Below, in pieces: positions 38,348-48,860 of a stretch of DNA of 64,000 nt (the first letter of the stretch is position 1; each line of letters starts with the position of its first letter). Under the pieces are notes generated by a model, which was given only the letters and a program-made list of their open reading frames with translations, did no database searches and was not told the origin of the DNA. The stretch is taken from positions 114,197-178,196 of the forward strand of contig JAUXVI010000030.1 of NCBI GenBank assembly GCA_030680575.1, given 5' to 3'. The translations under genes and the position numbers were made by a program. The stretch comes from Hylemonella sp. (GTDB lineage Bacteria > Pseudomonadota > Gammaproteobacteria > Burkholderiales > Burkholderiaceae_C).

Positions 38348-39307
38348 ATGGAATTCTTTAAGATCAAGCGCGACATCCCGTTCATGCGGCATGCGCTGGT
38401 GTTCAATGTCGTGTCGTTCCTGACGTTCGCCGCAGCGGTGTTTTTCCTGTTCTCACGCGGCCTGCACCTGTCGGTCGAGTTCACCGGTGGCACGCTGATG
38501 GAAGTCAGCTACTCGCAGCCGGCCGACCTCGGCGCGGTGCGTGGTGCCGTTGCCAAACTCGGCTACCAGGACGTGCAGGTGCAGAACTTCGGCACCGCGC
38601 GCGACGTGTTGATCCGCATGCCGGCGGTCAAGGGCGTGAGTTCGGCGCAGCAGAGCGACAAGGTGATGGCCACGCTGAAGGAGGCTGATGCCACGGCCAG
38701 CCTGCGCCGTACCGAGTTCGTCGGCCCGCAGGTCGGCGACGAGCTGGCGGCCGACGGCCTGAAGGCGCTGGCCTTCGTGGTGGTGGGCATCATGATCTAC
38801 TTGGCGCTGCGCTTTGAGTGGAAGTTCGCGGTGGCGGCCATCATCGCCAACCTGCACGACGTCATCATCATCCTCGGCTTCTTCGCCTTCTTCCAGTGGG
38901 AGTTTTCGCTGCCCGTGCTGGCGGCGGTGCTGGCGGTGTTGGGTTACTCGGTCAACGAGTCGGTGGTGATCTTCGACCGGATTCGCGAGAATTTCCGGCG
39001 TTACCGCAAGATGGACACGGTGGCGATCATCGACAACGCCATCACCTCCACCATCAGCCGCACCATCATCACGCACGGCAGCACCCAGCTGATGGTGTTG
39101 TCCATGCTGCTGTTCGGTGGTGCCACGCTGCACTACTTCGCGCTGGCGCTGACGATCGGCATCCTGTTCGGCATCTATTCCTCGGTGTTCGTGGCCGCTG
39201 CCATTGCCATGTGGCTGGGCATCCGGCGTGAAGACCTGGTGAAGGGCGGTGGCGGCGCCCGCAAGGAAGACGACCCCAACGATCCCAACGCAGGGGCGGT
39301 GGTCTAA
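38348..39307 (+). CDS. secF: Protein translocase subunit SecF
   Basis: A 319-residue SecF with six membrane helices. The VEFTGGTLMEVSY segment near residue 40 and LGYSVNESVVIFDRIREN with the conserved Asp-Arg pair identify it. It forms the SecDF complex with the gene upstream. AGGA precedes the ATG. The charged C-terminal tail (GARKEDDPNDPNAGAVV) is typical of the group. Confidence 0.97.
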   Translation: MEFFKIKRDIPFMRHALVFNVVSFLTFAAAVFFLFSRGLHLSVEFTGGTLMEVSYSQPADLGAVRGAVAKLGYQDVQVQNFGTARDVLIRMPAVKGVSSAQQSDKVMATLKEADATASLRRTEFVGPQVGDELAADGLKALAFVVVGIMIYLALRFEWKFAVAAIIANLHDVIIILGFFAFFQWEFSLPVLAAVLAVLGYSVNESVVIFDRIRENFRRYRKMDTVAIIDNAITSTISRTIITHGSTQLMVLSMLLFGGATLHYFALALTIGILFGIYSSVFVAAAIAMWLGIRREDLVKGGGGARKEDDPNDPNAGAVV

Positions 39308-39338
39308 GGTCTGACGGGTTTCAACAGGGTTTTCAGCC

Positions 39339-41852
39339 ATGGCAGCCCCGCAGTCTTTTTCGCAACGCATCGAGTTGGCGGAAAAGACGCGCGGGCTGTT
39401 TGTCGCCGAGGCCAGTGGTGTGCTGCCTGAACTGGGGGCAACGGTACGTGAGCGCCTGACGGTGCTCATGAGCGAAACCGGTACGTCGCGCGAGATGCAG
39501 AGCCGGCGTGACGCCTGGCTGCTGTACCAGCAGGTTCAACCGGCCTGGCTGGAGGGCACCCGGCGCGCCTGGCAGGCTGCCAGCCGGCCCGCTGCCGGCA
39601 AGACGTCCGGGCTCACACTGGATGAGGCGGGCGACCGTCTGGAGCTGGTGGGCACCGAAGAGGTCGAAAACAAGATCCTGGCTTCCCGGCTGGTGTTGGG
39701 CGTGACAGAGAAAGTCAACAGCCAGTTGGATGACCTGCGTTTGCGGATCCGCTTCCTGGAAGGGCGCGACGAACTGGCGGCGCACGACATCCTGCGCCCG
39801 GAGGTGCTGCTCCTGCCGCTGGTCACGCAGTGGGGTGACAGCGGGATGTCGCGCGAGGTCTGGCCCTGGATCCACGACACGGTACAACGGCTGGTGGCCG
39901 AACGCCTGCAGACGGTCTACAGCCGCTGCAACCAGTTCCTGATTGAGCAGGGCGTGATGCCGACGATCGACTTCAAGGACCGGGTCAAGCGCGTCCCGGT
40001 GGCCGCGGCAACATCCGCACCAGCGGCTTCGGTCTCGACCTCGACGGCGCTGCCGCCGGACCCGGCCAAGCCCGCCTCGTTGTCGTCGCCGGCGCCGGGC
40101 TCAAACGGTGCTTCGCCCAGTGGTACGGCTCCCCGTTTTTCTTCAGGCGTTGAGGCCGGTGGCGCTGTTCGGGGTCACGCGGCGTCCGGTGGCATGGCCC
40201 CGGCCTCCAGCGTGCCGGCGGGTGTGCCCCCACGCCGAGGCGCCGGTTTGTTCGGCGGGCGCCTGGGCTGGGGCGCCGAGGGCGCAGCCGTGTCGAGTCA
40301 GGCACCCTTGCACGGTGGACCGCAGGAAGAAACCCGGCTGCTGCCGCAGGACACGCCACTGGCGCGGGCAGAAGGCCGGGCGCAGGGGGTGGTGGGACAG
40401 TTGCGACGCTTGTTGGGCACAACGAGCGGCGCTGGTTTTGACGCCACCATGCCGCAAGGGCCCTCACCGGCGCTGGCGGCGGCACTCGTCCATCACCCGG
40501 GGGCGGCGGGCCTCGGGATCGACCACGCCCTGATGGGAGAGGATGACAGCCCGGCGGACGTGGCCCGGGTGGCGGTGGTCCTGCGCGAACAGAGCAGCGA
40601 GCTCAAGAAAAAAGCGGCAACCCGCAGCGAAAAAGCCACCATCGAGGTGGTGGCGCTCATGTTCCAGGCGATCCTGACCGAGGAGCGCATTCCGTCGGCC
40701 ATGCGCGTCTGGTTTGCACGGCTGCAAATGCCGGTGCTGCGTGTGGCATTGGCTGAGCCGGAGTTCTTTGGCTCGCTCGACCACCCGGCGCGCCAGTTGA
40801 TCGACCGCATGGGCTCCTGTGTCATGGGCTTCAATGCCGGCGATGTGGGCGGCAACGTCCTGGAGACGGAGATCAAACGCATCGTCCAGGTGATCGAGCA
40901 GTACCCCGAGACCGGCCGGCAGGTGTTCGAGGTGGTGTATGGCGAGTTCCAGCAGTTCCTGACCCGTTTCCTGACCGGCAAGGAAGCGACCCAGAAGGTC
41001 GTGAGCGTGGCGCAGCAGGTGGAGCAGAAGGAAACGCTCACCATCCAGTACACCATCGAGATGCGCAAGCTGCTCAAGGACATGCCGGTGCGGGATGAGA
41101 TCCGCAGCTTTCTGTTCAAGGTCTGGGCGGAGGTGCTGGCGGTGGCGGCGGTCCGGCAGGGGCTGCAGCATGCAGAGACCGTGACGCTGCGTAAAACGGC
41201 AGCCGATCTGGTCTGGGCGGCGAGCGCCAAACCCAACCGCAGCGACCGCACCCGCGTCATCCAGGATCTGCCGCAGCTGCTGCAGCGCCTGCGGTCCGGT
41301 ATGACTTTGCTGGGGCTGTCGGCAGTCGAGCAGGATGCGCATATCAAGACCGTCAGCGACACGCTGGCCGATGCTTTTCTGGCCAAGACCCAGCCGATTG
41401 CGCCAGCGCAGATTGAAGTCCTGGCCCGCCGTCTGGCCGAACTGGAGTGCGCGGTCAACGACGATGGCCTGGGCGACCTGCCGCTGGATGCCGACAGCGT
41501 TGAGCTGTTGCTGGGCATCGAAGCCTCGGATCTGGAAGTGGTGGCCAATGGGGGCTCGCAGCCGACACCCGCCATGCTGGCCTGGGCGCGGGAGTTGCAA
41601 CCCGGTGCCTGGTTCACGCTGGACCACAACGGCCGCGTTGCCCGTGTCCAGTTTGTCTGGCGCAGTGAACGCAAGCAGCTCAATCTGTTTGCCTCCACCG
41701 AGGGCCGCAGTTACCTGATCCAGGCCGGACGTCTGGCGGCTTACCTGCAGGCAGGTTTGTTGTTGCCGCAGGAAGAAGAGCCGCTGACGGTGCGCGCGAC
41801 ACGCGACGCGCTGACCAAACTCGAAGCCAATCCCGAGCGCCTGCTCGGGTGA
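39339..41852 (+). CDS. DUF1631 domain-containing protein
   Basis: An 837-residue protein of the DUF1631 family, widespread in beta- and gammaproteobacteria and of unknown biochemical function. The N-terminal region (1-215) and C-terminal region (380-837) are mostly helical. Between them, residues about 220-350 are a low-complexity Ala/Pro/Ser/Gly linker. The C-terminal end has a PilZ-like strand pattern (PGAWFTLDHNGRVARVQFVWRSERKQLNLF). No membrane segment is seen. It follows secF by 31 bp, though co-transcription is not certain. Confidence 0.88.
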   Translation: MAAPQSFSQRIELAEKTRGLFVAEASGVLPELGATVRERLTVLMSETGTSREMQSRRDAWLLYQQVQPAWLEGTRRAWQAASRPAAGKTSGLTLDEAGDRLELVGTEEVENKILASRLVLGVTEKVNSQLDDLRLRIRFLEGRDELAAHDILRPEVLLLPLVTQWGDSGMSREVWPWIHDTVQRLVAERLQTVYSRCNQFLIEQGVMPTIDFKDRVKRVPVAAATSAPAASVSTSTALPPDPAKPASLSSPAPGSNGASPSGTAPRFSSGVEAGGAVRGHAASGGMAPASSVPAGVPPRRGAGLFGGRLGWGAEGAAVSSQAPLHGGPQEETRLLPQDTPLARAEGRAQGVVGQLRRLLGTTSGAGFDATMPQGPSPALAAALVHHPGAAGLGIDHALMGEDDSPADVARVAVVLREQSSELKKKAATRSEKATIEVVALMFQAILTEERIPSAMRVWFARLQMPVLRVALAEPEFFGSLDHPARQLIDRMGSCVMGFNAGDVGGNVLETEIKRIVQVIEQYPETGRQVFEVVYGEFQQFLTRFLTGKEATQKVVSVAQQVEQKETLTIQYTIEMRKLLKDMPVRDEIRSFLFKVWAEVLAVAAVRQGLQHAETVTLRKTAADLVWAASAKPNRSDRTRVIQDLPQLLQRLRSGMTLLGLSAVEQDAHIKTVSDTLADAFLAKTQPIAPAQIEVLARRLAELECAVNDDGLGDLPLDADSVELLLGIEASDLEVVANGGSQPTPAMLAWARELQPGAWFTLDHNGRVARVQFVWRSERKQLNLFASTEGRSYLIQAGRLAAYLQAGLLLPQEEEPLTVRATRDALTKLEANPERLLG

Positions 41853-41861
41853 GCCACGCGT

Positions 41862-42359
41862 TCAGTGCGCGACGCGCTCCAGCGTGTCGTCACACAGTTC
41901 GTCAAGGATGAGCGCGTCGGGTTCCTCGCCAAAACTCCAGTAGACCATCAGAACGATGATCTTCAGGTCGTCGAGCGTGAGCTCTTCGGCCGGCACCGCC
42001 ATGGCGCGGTCGATGACGATCTCGCGCATCGGCGAGGGCAACACACCTGAGGATTCAAGAAAGATGATGAAGCCCAGGCACTCGGCACCCATGTGATCCT
42101 GCTCGGCCACTGAATAGACGCGCATGCTGTGCGGCGATTGCAGCCGGGTCGGGGTGTCGCTGTGCGCAGCGGCGGTGAGGCCGGGCAACCAGTGTGTGCA
42201 CCGGGTTGCCAGATTCAACCCGGTCAGCCAGTCCAGGGCCTCGCGGATTTCGTCGGCCTCGAAGCCAACGGCATTGAGCTTGCGTTGCAGTTGGTCTGGT
42301 TCGGGACAAGCGTCGCCGCGCCAGTAGTTTTCGTAAACGTACACGAGCACTTCAAACAT
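41862..42359 (-). CDS. smg: Smg/DUF494 family protein
   Basis: A 165-residue Smg protein, starting MFEVLVYVYENYWRG. The LxxxGF block near residue 32 and the C-terminal LDDLKIIVLMVYWSFGEEPDALILDEL match the family. Its role is unknown, but it is regularly found downstream of dprA, as here (dprA then smg on the minus strand). Confidence 0.93.
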   Translation of the reverse strand: MFEVLVYVYENYWRGDACPEPDQLQRKLNAVGFEADEIREALDWLTGLNLATRCTHWLPGLTAAAHSDTPTRLQSPHSMRVYSVAEQDHMGAECLGFIIFLESSGVLPSPMREIVIDRAMAVPAEELTLDDLKIIVLMVYWSFGEEPDALILDELCDDTLERVAH

Positions 42360-42430
42360 GCGCTCAAATATATCGCATCCCGTTGCGGCTGATCCTCGCA
42401 TTTTGAGGGGCTTATCGGGTCAATTCAAAA

Positions 42431-43555
42431 TCAAGTTGTGGCGATGCGCTGAAACAGCCCACCGGGCAGGCGCGCGACCTGGTCGTCAAGTTCCAGTGTC
42501 ATGAGGCGGGCCTGCAACGGTGCTGTGGCAAGCCCGGTGCGGGCTTGCAGCGCATCCAGGCTCACAGGGTCGAAACCAAGCGCTTGCAGCAAGCTGTCCT
42601 CAGTCTCCATGCTGGCTGGCGCGGGTGTCGGCATGCGGTCGGCGATGGCCACACCCGGCAAATCTTCCAGCACATCCTGCGCAGACTCCACCAGCTTGGC
42701 ACCCTGGCGGATCAGGGCATGGCAGCCATGCGACTGCATGGCATGGATGGAGCCCGGAATCGCAAACACGTCCTTGCCCTGTTCGGCGGCCAAGCGAGCG
42801 GTGATGAGCGAGCCCGACTGCAAGGCTGCCTCTATCACCAATGTGGAACACGAAAGACCGGCAATCAGGCGATTGCGGCGCGGGAAGTTGGCCGCCAACG
42901 GTGGCGTGCCCAAGGGATATTCGCTGACGATCAGCCCGTGTTGCGCGATGTCGTGGGCCAGTTGGTGGTGCCGTTTGGGGTAGACGCGGTCCAGTCCGGT
43001 GCCGACCACCGCGATGGTGGCCAGGCGCGAGTCGTCTGCCCCGGCGAGTGCGCCTTCATGTGCGGCGCCATCCACGCCCAGCGCCAGGCCCGAGACGATG
43101 GTGAGCCCGGCCTGGCTCAGGCTCTGCGCGAATTGGCGCGCGTTGAGCGCGCCCTGGGGTGTCGGGTTGCGGCTGCCGACCATGGCGAGGGACTGTGCCG
43201 GGTCGAGCGGCAGGTCGAGCCGGCCCATGGCGTACAGCAGCAGTGGCGGGTCCTCGATCTGCAGCAGTGCGGACGGATAAGCGCTGTCGCCGAGCGCCAG
43301 AATCTGACGTGGTGCGCTGCCTTCCTGGTTCTGCAGCCAGTGCCAGGTGGTGTCCAGCTGGGCCGGCAGTTCGGGTGGTTCGGTAAGCAGGGCATCGGCC
43401 TGGGCTGGTGTGACCACTTGCTGCAAGGCACTGGGCGACTGGCTGAAGATGGCCTCAGGCAGGCCGAATGCCGCCAGCAGTTTGCGTGCCGTCAGGTTGC
43501 CGATGCCCGGCGTCAATGTCAGGCGCAACCAGTTGGCGAGTTCGTCGCGCTCCAT
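42431..43555 (-). CDS. dprA: DNA-processing protein DprA
   Basis: A 374-residue DprA (Smf), which loads RecA on incoming single-stranded DNA during natural transformation. There is a SAM-like N-terminal region, then the Rossmann DNA-binding fold with VGSRNPTPQG, VSGLALGVDGAAHEGAL and SEYPLGTPP, and a C-terminal winged-helix part (ALGFDPVSLDALQARTGL). All parts are intact. It lies 33 bp downstream of the LysM gene on the same strand. Its presence beside an intact pilin locus elsewhere in the window is compatible with competence, which is inference. Confidence 0.95.
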   Translation of the reverse strand: MERDELANWLRLTLTPGIGNLTARKLLAAFGLPEAIFSQSPSALQQVVTPAQADALLTEPPELPAQLDTTWHWLQNQEGSAPRQILALGDSAYPSALLQIEDPPLLLYAMGRLDLPLDPAQSLAMVGSRNPTPQGALNARQFAQSLSQAGLTIVSGLALGVDGAAHEGALAGADDSRLATIAVVGTGLDRVYPKRHHQLAHDIAQHGLIVSEYPLGTPPLAANFPRRNRLIAGLSCSTLVIEAALQSGSLITARLAAEQGKDVFAIPGSIHAMQSHGCHALIRQGAKLVESAQDVLEDLPGVAIADRMPTPAPASMETEDSLLQALGFDPVSLDALQARTGLATAPLQARLMTLELDDQVARLPGGLFQRIATT

Positions 43556-43588
43556 CGGTTGTGCGCCTGGCGGGTGGGTGTGCGCGGC

Positions 43589-44818
43589 TTAACGCGGGGC
43601 CGTGAGCCGGTCACCGACCCGAACGCCGTCCGTGATGTCCAGGATCAGCGCGTAGGAGAGTTTTTCGAAGGTCTTGAAGACCATCAGCAGGCCGTTGCGC
43701 TCGTCCGGCAGTTTGATTTGCGGCTGTTCGGGGTCGGTCTTGTCGACCAGTTGCTGGCCGTCCTTGAGGATGGCCATGACATGGCCGCTCTCGATACCGT
43801 CGCGCCGGCCGCGGTTGATCACCACCACCTGGTTCTGCGCCGCATTGACCACGGCGCTGCCGTAGACCGACACGATGCGGCCGCTGACCGGGCCGCTGGG
43901 CGCGCGCGGCGTGTAGCTGAGGAATTCGCGCGCCGGCTCCGGCAGCATGCGGTCACCGACGCGCATCTCTTCCTTGGTGCTGATGACGTCGATGGTGGCC
44001 GGCACGATGAGGTTTTGCAGCTTGCCATCGCGGTTTTCGGTGTCCTGTGTCGATTCACCACGCACCAGCTCGGCCTTGCCCAGGAACTGGGCCTCGTAGC
44101 CCAGGACTTCGCCGGTGGTCGGGTCTTTCAGCGGGGTGGCGTTGCGGAAGACACGCAGGCGCTGGGTCTTGTTCTTGTCGTCCAGCAAGGGCATGCCGCT
44201 GGGGCCGCGCGCGTAGGCGCGGTCGCCGCGGCTGAGCATGACGCGGTTTTCCTGCGTGGCAACAATGCGAGGCGCACTGCTCAGTTCGCTTTCTTCCACG
44301 ATCACCGGCCCGGCCAGGAACGGTTCGATGGCACGTGTCTGCAGCGTTGTCAGGGCGTCGCTCGTTTTCTCGCTGCGCACGCGCGGCGACAGGCGCACGG
44401 TTTCCATGCCAACGGGCTCGCCATGGGCGCCGTCAGCCAGGCGCAGGGTGGCGCGGCCGTTGCGCTTGTCCAGCACCAGCCGCTGGCCGGGGTAGATCAG
44501 GTGCGGGTTGCGGATGTCGTCCAGGTTCATGCCCCAGAGTTCGGGCCAGCGCCAGGGGCTGCGCAGGAACAGGGAGGAGATGGCCCACAGGGTGTCGCCG
44601 CTCTTGACGGTGTAGCTGTCGGGGGCGTCGGCTGCCAGTTCGCTCAGGGGGACACCCGCTTGGGCGACCTGTTTGGCAGTGGCGCTCTGGGCCGGGGTGA
44701 CGGGGTATTTCTGGCCCCAGGCGGCGCCGCTCAGCAGGCAGACGCTCAAGGTGGCCAGGGCGGTCATTGCGATACCGGGTTTTGCCATCAGATGTCGTGT
44801 CATAGGGTGTTGTTTCAC
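43589..44818 (-). CDS. LysM-domain secreted/periplasmic protein
   Basis: A 409-residue protein with a signal peptide (MAKPGIAMTALATLSVCLLSGAAWGQ) and a LysM peptidoglycan-binding domain at about residues 68-118 (YTVKSGDTLWAISSLFL...IYPGQRLVL). The rest is about 290 residues of beta-rich sequence without a catalytic motif I can name. ATG at 44818 or 44803 may be the start. It is consistently upstream of dprA in this group and divergent from def. Confidence 0.88.
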   Translation of the reverse strand: MKQHPMTRHLMAKPGIAMTALATLSVCLLSGAAWGQKYPVTPAQSATAKQVAQAGVPLSELAADAPDSYTVKSGDTLWAISSLFLRSPWRWPELWGMNLDDIRNPHLIYPGQRLVLDKRNGRATLRLADGAHGEPVGMETVRLSPRVRSEKTSDALTTLQTRAIEPFLAGPVIVEESELSSAPRIVATQENRVMLSRGDRAYARGPSGMPLLDDKNKTQRLRVFRNATPLKDPTTGEVLGYEAQFLGKAELVRGESTQDTENRDGKLQNLIVPATIDVISTKEEMRVGDRMLPEPAREFLSYTPRAPSGPVSGRIVSVYGSAVVNAAQNQVVVINRGRRDGIESGHVMAILKDGQQLVDKTDPEQPQIKLPDERNGLLMVFKTFEKLSYALILDITDGVRVGDRLTAPR

Positions 44819-44994
44819 TAGGCCCTCCCCGGGCGGCTCTCGGGCGGCAGAGATGGCTCAGTCTGCCCGGTCTGGTCTTGATAAATCACGCGCGATTTTG
44901 CGCCCAAGCCCTTGATGGGGCAATGATTTTTGCCCTCTGTTACTGCTGTGGTTACCAAAAGTAGCGAAAATAACGACATCTTTCATCTGAATTT

Positions 44995-45504
44995 ATGGCT
45001 CTGCTTCCCATTCTCTGTTTCCCCGATCCGCGACTGCACAAAGTGGCCCAGCCCGTGCAGGCGGTGGACGCGCGCATCAAGGCGCTGATCGCCGACATGT
45101 TCGAAACCATGTACCACGCGCATGGCATCGGTCTGGCCGCCACGCAGATCGATGTGCACGAGCGCCTGATCGTGATCGATACCTCTGAAGAGCGCGACCA
45201 GCCCTTGGTACTGATCAACCCCGAGATCATCTGGGCCAGCGCCGAGATGAAGGTCAACGACGAGGGCTGCCTGTCGGTGCCGGGCATCTACGACGGCGTC
45301 GAGCGCCACGAGGCGGTGCATGTGCGCGCGCTCGACGGCGAGGGCCAGTCGCGCGTGATCGAAGCCGATGGCCTGCTGGCCGTCTGCATCCAGCACGAGA
45401 TGGACCATTTGCTGGGCAAGGTGTTCGTCGAGTACCTGTCGCCGCTCAAGCGCAACCGTATCAAGACCAAGATGCTCAAGGTGCAGCGCGAGGAGCGGCG
45501 TTGA
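44995..45504 (+). CDS. def: Peptide deformylase
   Basis: A 169-residue deformylase, removing the formyl group from nascent chains. All three motifs are intact: GIGLAATQ at 44-51, EGCLS at 90-94 and HEMDH at 134-138, giving Cys92, His134 and His138 as metal ligands and Glu135 as the base. Its stop overlaps the fmt start. The 176-bp upstream gap to the LysM gene holds both divergent promoters, with no clear site that I can name. Confidence 0.97.
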   Translation: MALLPILCFPDPRLHKVAQPVQAVDARIKALIADMFETMYHAHGIGLAATQIDVHERLIVIDTSEERDQPLVLINPEIIWASAEMKVNDEGCLSVPGIYDGVERHEAVHVRALDGEGQSRVIEADGLLAVCIQHEMDHLLGKVFVEYLSPLKRNRIKTKMLKVQREERR

Positions 45505-46460
45505 GGGTCATCTTTGCTGGCACACCCGAATTTTCCCGGGTCGCGCTGGAGCGGCTGCACGCCGCCGGCTTTGACATCCCGCTGGTATTGACGCAACCCG
45601 ACCGCCCGGCTGGCCGCGGCATGAAGCTGCAGGCCTCGCCGGTCAAGCAGTTCGCGCTTGGCCACGGCATCGCCGTGGCGCAACCGCACAGTCTGCGCCT
45701 GGACGGCAAATACCCGGAGGAGGCGGCCGCGGCGCGCGCCGCCATGGAGGCGGCGCAGGCCGATGTGATGGTGGTGGCGGCCTACGGCCTGATCCTGCCG
45801 CAGTGGGTGCTGGACCTGCCTCGCCTGGGGTGTCTCAATATCCACGCGTCCTTGCTGCCGCGCTGGCGCGGCGCGGCACCGATCCACCGCGCCATCGAGG
45901 CTGGTGACGCCGAGACTGGCGTCACCATCATGCAGATGGATGCCGGGCTGGACACCGGTGCCATGCTGCTGGTCGAGAAGCTGCCGATTGCCGTGCAGGA
46001 CAGCACCGGCAGCCTGCACGACAAGCTGGCCGTGCTCGGAGGGCGCCTGATCGTCGAGGCGCTGGAGATCGCCGCCTGCGGTGGTCTGCGCGCGGTGCCG
46101 CAGCCGGCCGACGGCGTGACCTACGCGCACAAGATTGAAAAACACGAAGCGGCGATCGACTGGTCGTTGCCGGCCGAGGTGATTGCGCGGCGCATCCGTG
46201 CTTTCAATCCGTTCCCCGGCGCTGCGACGGTATGTCAGGGCGAGGCGATCAAGCTTTGGCGCTGCGAAATTGATAGCGCCTCACGCATGTCCGACAAGGC
46301 GCCAGGCACGATTTTGTCTGCAACTGAAGCAGGCGTGGCGGTGCAATGCGGCCCGGGCGTGCTGCGGCTGACCGAGCTGCAGCGCGCCGGCGGCAAACGC
46401 TTGCCGGCCACCGAGTTTCTGCGCGGTTTTTCCTTGCCGGCCGGCGCCGTGCTCGGTTGA
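45501..46460 (+). CDS. fmt: Methionyl-tRNA formyltransferase
   Basis: A 319-residue Fmt that formylates initiator Met-tRNA, the counterpart of def. The canonical N-terminus [11 protein letters not shown] begins right after TTG at 45501, so the start is TTG overlapping the def stop (TTGA). The catalytic region has [16 protein letters not shown], followed by the C-terminal OB-fold-like domain. An 18-bp copy of the dispersed repeat (46261-46278) lies in-frame in that C-terminal domain, at CEIDSA. Confidence 0.96.
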   Translation: MRVIFAGTPEFSRVALERLHAAGFDIPLVLTQPDRPAGRGMKLQASPVKQFALGHGIAVAQPHSLRLDGKYPEEAAAARAAMEAAQADVMVVAAYGLILPQWVLDLPRLGCLNIHASLLPRWRGAAPIHRAIEAGDAETGVTIMQMDAGLDTGAMLLVEKLPIAVQDSTGSLHDKLAVLGGRLIVEALEIAACGGLRAVPQPADGVTYAHKIEKHEAAIDWSLPAEVIARRIRAFNPFPGAATVCQGEAIKLWRCEIDSASRMSDKAPGTILSATEAGVAVQCGPGVLRLTELQRAGGKRLPATEFLRGFSLPAGAVLG

Positions 46461-46471
46461 GGAGGCCGGCC

Positions 46472-47203
46472 ATGTCTGCTGTGCGGCAGTTGCTGCGGCA
46501 TCCCGAATACCGCTACGGTCTGCGCGACGCGATGTCGGTGGCGCCGGGCCTCGCGGCCTGGGGCCTGATGACCGGCGTGGCCATGGTCAAGTCCGGCATG
46601 AGCCTGGTCGAGTCGGTGGCCATGACGCTGCTGGTCTACGCCGGCAGTTCGCAACTGGCTGCCATCCCCTTGATCGCCGCCGGCGCCCCGGTGCTGGTGA
46701 TCCTGGCCACCTCGTTCTGTGTCAACCTGCGCTTCGTCGTCTTCAGCGCCCACATGCGGGCCTACCTGATGCACCTGCCGCGACGCTGGCGGCTGTTCGT
46801 CGGTTACCTGACGGCCGACCTCAGCTATGTGATGTTCACCAAGCGTTACCACCAGCCGCCACAGAACCAGGCTGAGCAGCAGGCGCAGCTGGCCTACCTG
46901 CTGGGCAGCGCCACCACCAACTGGACCAGCTGGCAGGGCGCCAGCCTGCTGGGTATCGTGTTGGCGCATTCGGTGCCGATGCACTGGGGCCTGAGTTTTG
47001 CCGGCATCCTGGCCCTCTTGGGCGTGGCCTGCTCGCTGGCCTCCAGCCGGCTGCGCGTGGTCTCGGCCGGTGTGGCGGGCGCGGCGGCGGTGGCGGCTTT
47101 CGCCTTGCCTTTCAAGCTCAACATCGTGGTGGCGATTGCGGCCGCGGTGGCGCTGGCCCTGCTGCTGGAAAAGATGCCGCTGGCGCACAAGGAGCGCGCA
47201 TGA
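46472..47203 (+). CDS. azlC: AzlC family branched-chain amino acid exporter, large subunit
   Basis: A 243-residue membrane protein with about seven helices; [26 protein letters not shown] and [16 protein letters not shown] are family landmarks. With AzlD it exports branched-chain amino acids (BrnF/YgaZ type). A strong GGAGG site precedes ATG at 46472. It overlaps azlD by 4 bp. Confidence 0.93.
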   Translation: MSAVRQLLRHPEYRYGLRDAMSVAPGLAAWGLMTGVAMVKSGMSLVESVAMTLLVYAGSSQLAAIPLIAAGAPVLVILATSFCVNLRFVVFSAHMRAYLMHLPRRWRLFVGYLTADLSYVMFTKRYHQPPQNQAEQQAQLAYLLGSATTNWTSWQGASLLGIVLAHSVPMHWGLSFAGILALLGVACSLASSRLRVVSAGVAGAAAVAAFALPFKLNIVVAIAAAVALALLLEKMPLAHKERA

Positions 47204-47547
47204 ACGGCACCGATGTCTGGACCCTGGGCGTGATCGTCGGTCTGGCGGCGGTGACCGTCATCACACGTTCCTTCTTTTTCATGTCCAGCAAGACCTGGAG
47301 CCTGCCGCATTGGGCGCAGCGCGGCTTGCAGTACGCGCCGATTGCCGCGCTGTCGGCCGTCATCGTGCCGGAAATGGTCATGACCCAGGGGCAACTGGTG
47401 AGCACCTGGCAGGACGCGCGCCTGTTTGCCGTGGCGGCCGGTACCGCCTGGTTCTTCTGGCGCCGCGGCAGCGGGCAGGTGGTGCTGGGCACCATCGTGG
47501 TCGGTATGGCGGTTTATCTGCCGCTGCACCTCGGTCTGGGCTGGTAA
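47200..47547 (+). CDS. azlD: AzlD family exporter small subunit
   Basis: A 115-residue membrane protein with four hydrophobic helices and the RSFFFMSS segment typical of AzlD/BrnE/YgaH. It is translationally coupled to azlC by an ATGA overlap, forming the two-part exporter. Confidence 0.92.
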   Translation: MNGTDVWTLGVIVGLAAVTVITRSFFFMSSKTWSLPHWAQRGLQYAPIAALSAVIVPEMVMTQGQLVSTWQDARLFAVAAGTAWFFWRRGSGQVVLGTIVVGMAVYLPLHLGLGW

Positions 47548-47645
47548 GCCGCGCGACAGGGCGCGGCCTAAAATTACGGGTTTCGCGCGCCAGCTGCAAG
47601 GCCTGCCCCGCGCTTCCGGTTTTTCAACTCATCGTTTCGACTACC

Positions 47646-48839
47646 ATGAACTTCATCCGTTTCCAGGACCTGTGCGCGCAGGGCAAGGCCAAGAACCAGC
47701 GCGTCTTCATCCGTGCCGACCTCAACGTGCCGCAAGACGACAGCGGCGCCATCACCGAAGACACCCGTATCCGCGCCTCCCTGCCCTGCATCCAGATGGC
47801 ACTGGACGCCGGCGCCGCCGTGATGGTCACCTCCCATCTGGGTCGCCCGACCGAGGGTGAATTCAAACCCGAAGACAGCCTGGCCCCGGTGGCCCGTCGT
47901 CTGGGTGAACTGCTCGGTCGCGACGTGCCGCTGGTTTCGAACTGGGTCGACGGCGTGAACGTTGCCCCCGGCCAACTCGTTTTGCTGGAGAACTGCCGCC
48001 TCAACAAGGGCGAGAAAAAGAACAACGAAGAACTGGCCAAGAAAATGGCGCTACTGTGCGACATCTTCGTGCACGATGCCTTCGGCACCGCCCACCGCGC
48101 CGAAGCAAGTACTTACGGCATCGCCCAGTACGCCCCCATCGCCAGCGCCGGCCCGCTCCTGGCGGCCGAGATGGACGCCATCAGCCAGGCCCTGACAGCA
48201 CCGAAGCGCCCGCTGGTGGCCATCGTTGCCGGCTCCAAGGTCTCCACCAAACTCACCATCCTCAAAAGCCTGGCCAACAACGTCGACCAGCTCATCGTCG
48301 GCGGCGGCATCGCCAATACCTTCATGCTGGCCGCCGGCCTGAAGATCGGCAAAAGCCTGGCCGAGCCCGACCTGCTGGCCGAAGCCAAAGCCGTGATCGA
48401 CGCCATGAAACAACGCGGCGCTGAGGTGCCGATTCCGGTGGATGTGGTGACGGCCAAGGAATTCAAGGCCGATGCCAAAGCCGAAATCAAGGCCGCCAAC
48501 GCCGTGGCCGACGACGACCTGATCCTGGACATCGGACCCGAAACGGCGAAGAAGCTGGCAGCCCAACTCAAAGCCGCCGGCACCATCGTCTGGAACGGCC
48601 CGGTCGGTGTGTTCGAGTTTGCCGCCTTCGAGAACGGCACCAAGGTCATTGCCCAGGCGATTGCCGAGAGCAGCGCCTTCTCCATTGCCGGCGGTGGCGA
48701 CACCCTGGCGGCGATTGCCAAGTACGGCATTGAGAAGGACGTGGGCTACATCTCCACCGGCGGTGGTGCCTTCCTGGAAGTGCTGGAAGGCAAGACGCTG
48801 CCGGCCTTCGAGATTCTGCAAAAGCGGGCCAATGGTTGA
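47646..48839 (+). CDS. pgk: Phosphoglycerate kinase
   Basis: A 397-residue PGK of glycolysis and gluconeogenesis. The start [30 protein letters not shown] carries the N-terminal RxDxNVP motif, and the nucleotide part has [11 protein letters not shown] and the C-terminal GGGDTLAAI. The long upstream open frame is only a shadow. It starts the pgk/pyk/fba glycolytic neighbourhood. Confidence 0.97.
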   Translation: MNFIRFQDLCAQGKAKNQRVFIRADLNVPQDDSGAITEDTRIRASLPCIQMALDAGAAVMVTSHLGRPTEGEFKPEDSLAPVARRLGELLGRDVPLVSNWVDGVNVAPGQLVLLENCRLNKGEKKNNEELAKKMALLCDIFVHDAFGTAHRAEASTYGIAQYAPIASAGPLLAAEMDAISQALTAPKRPLVAIVAGSKVSTKLTILKSLANNVDQLIVGGGIANTFMLAAGLKIGKSLAEPDLLAEAKAVIDAMKQRGAEVPIPVDVVTAKEFKADAKAEIKAANAVADDDLILDIGPETAKKLAAQLKAAGTIVWNGPVGVFEFAAFENGTKVIAQAIAESSAFSIAGGGDTLAAIAKYGIEKDVGYISTGGGAFLEVLEGKTLPAFEILQKRANG

Positions 48840-48860
48840 CTGGGCTGACCGGTTCTTGAT

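Noticed and set aside
42545..44821. Long plus-strand open frame across dprA and the LysM gene
   Set aside because: It spans two real opposite-strand genes and their gap; its composition is that of antisense sequence.
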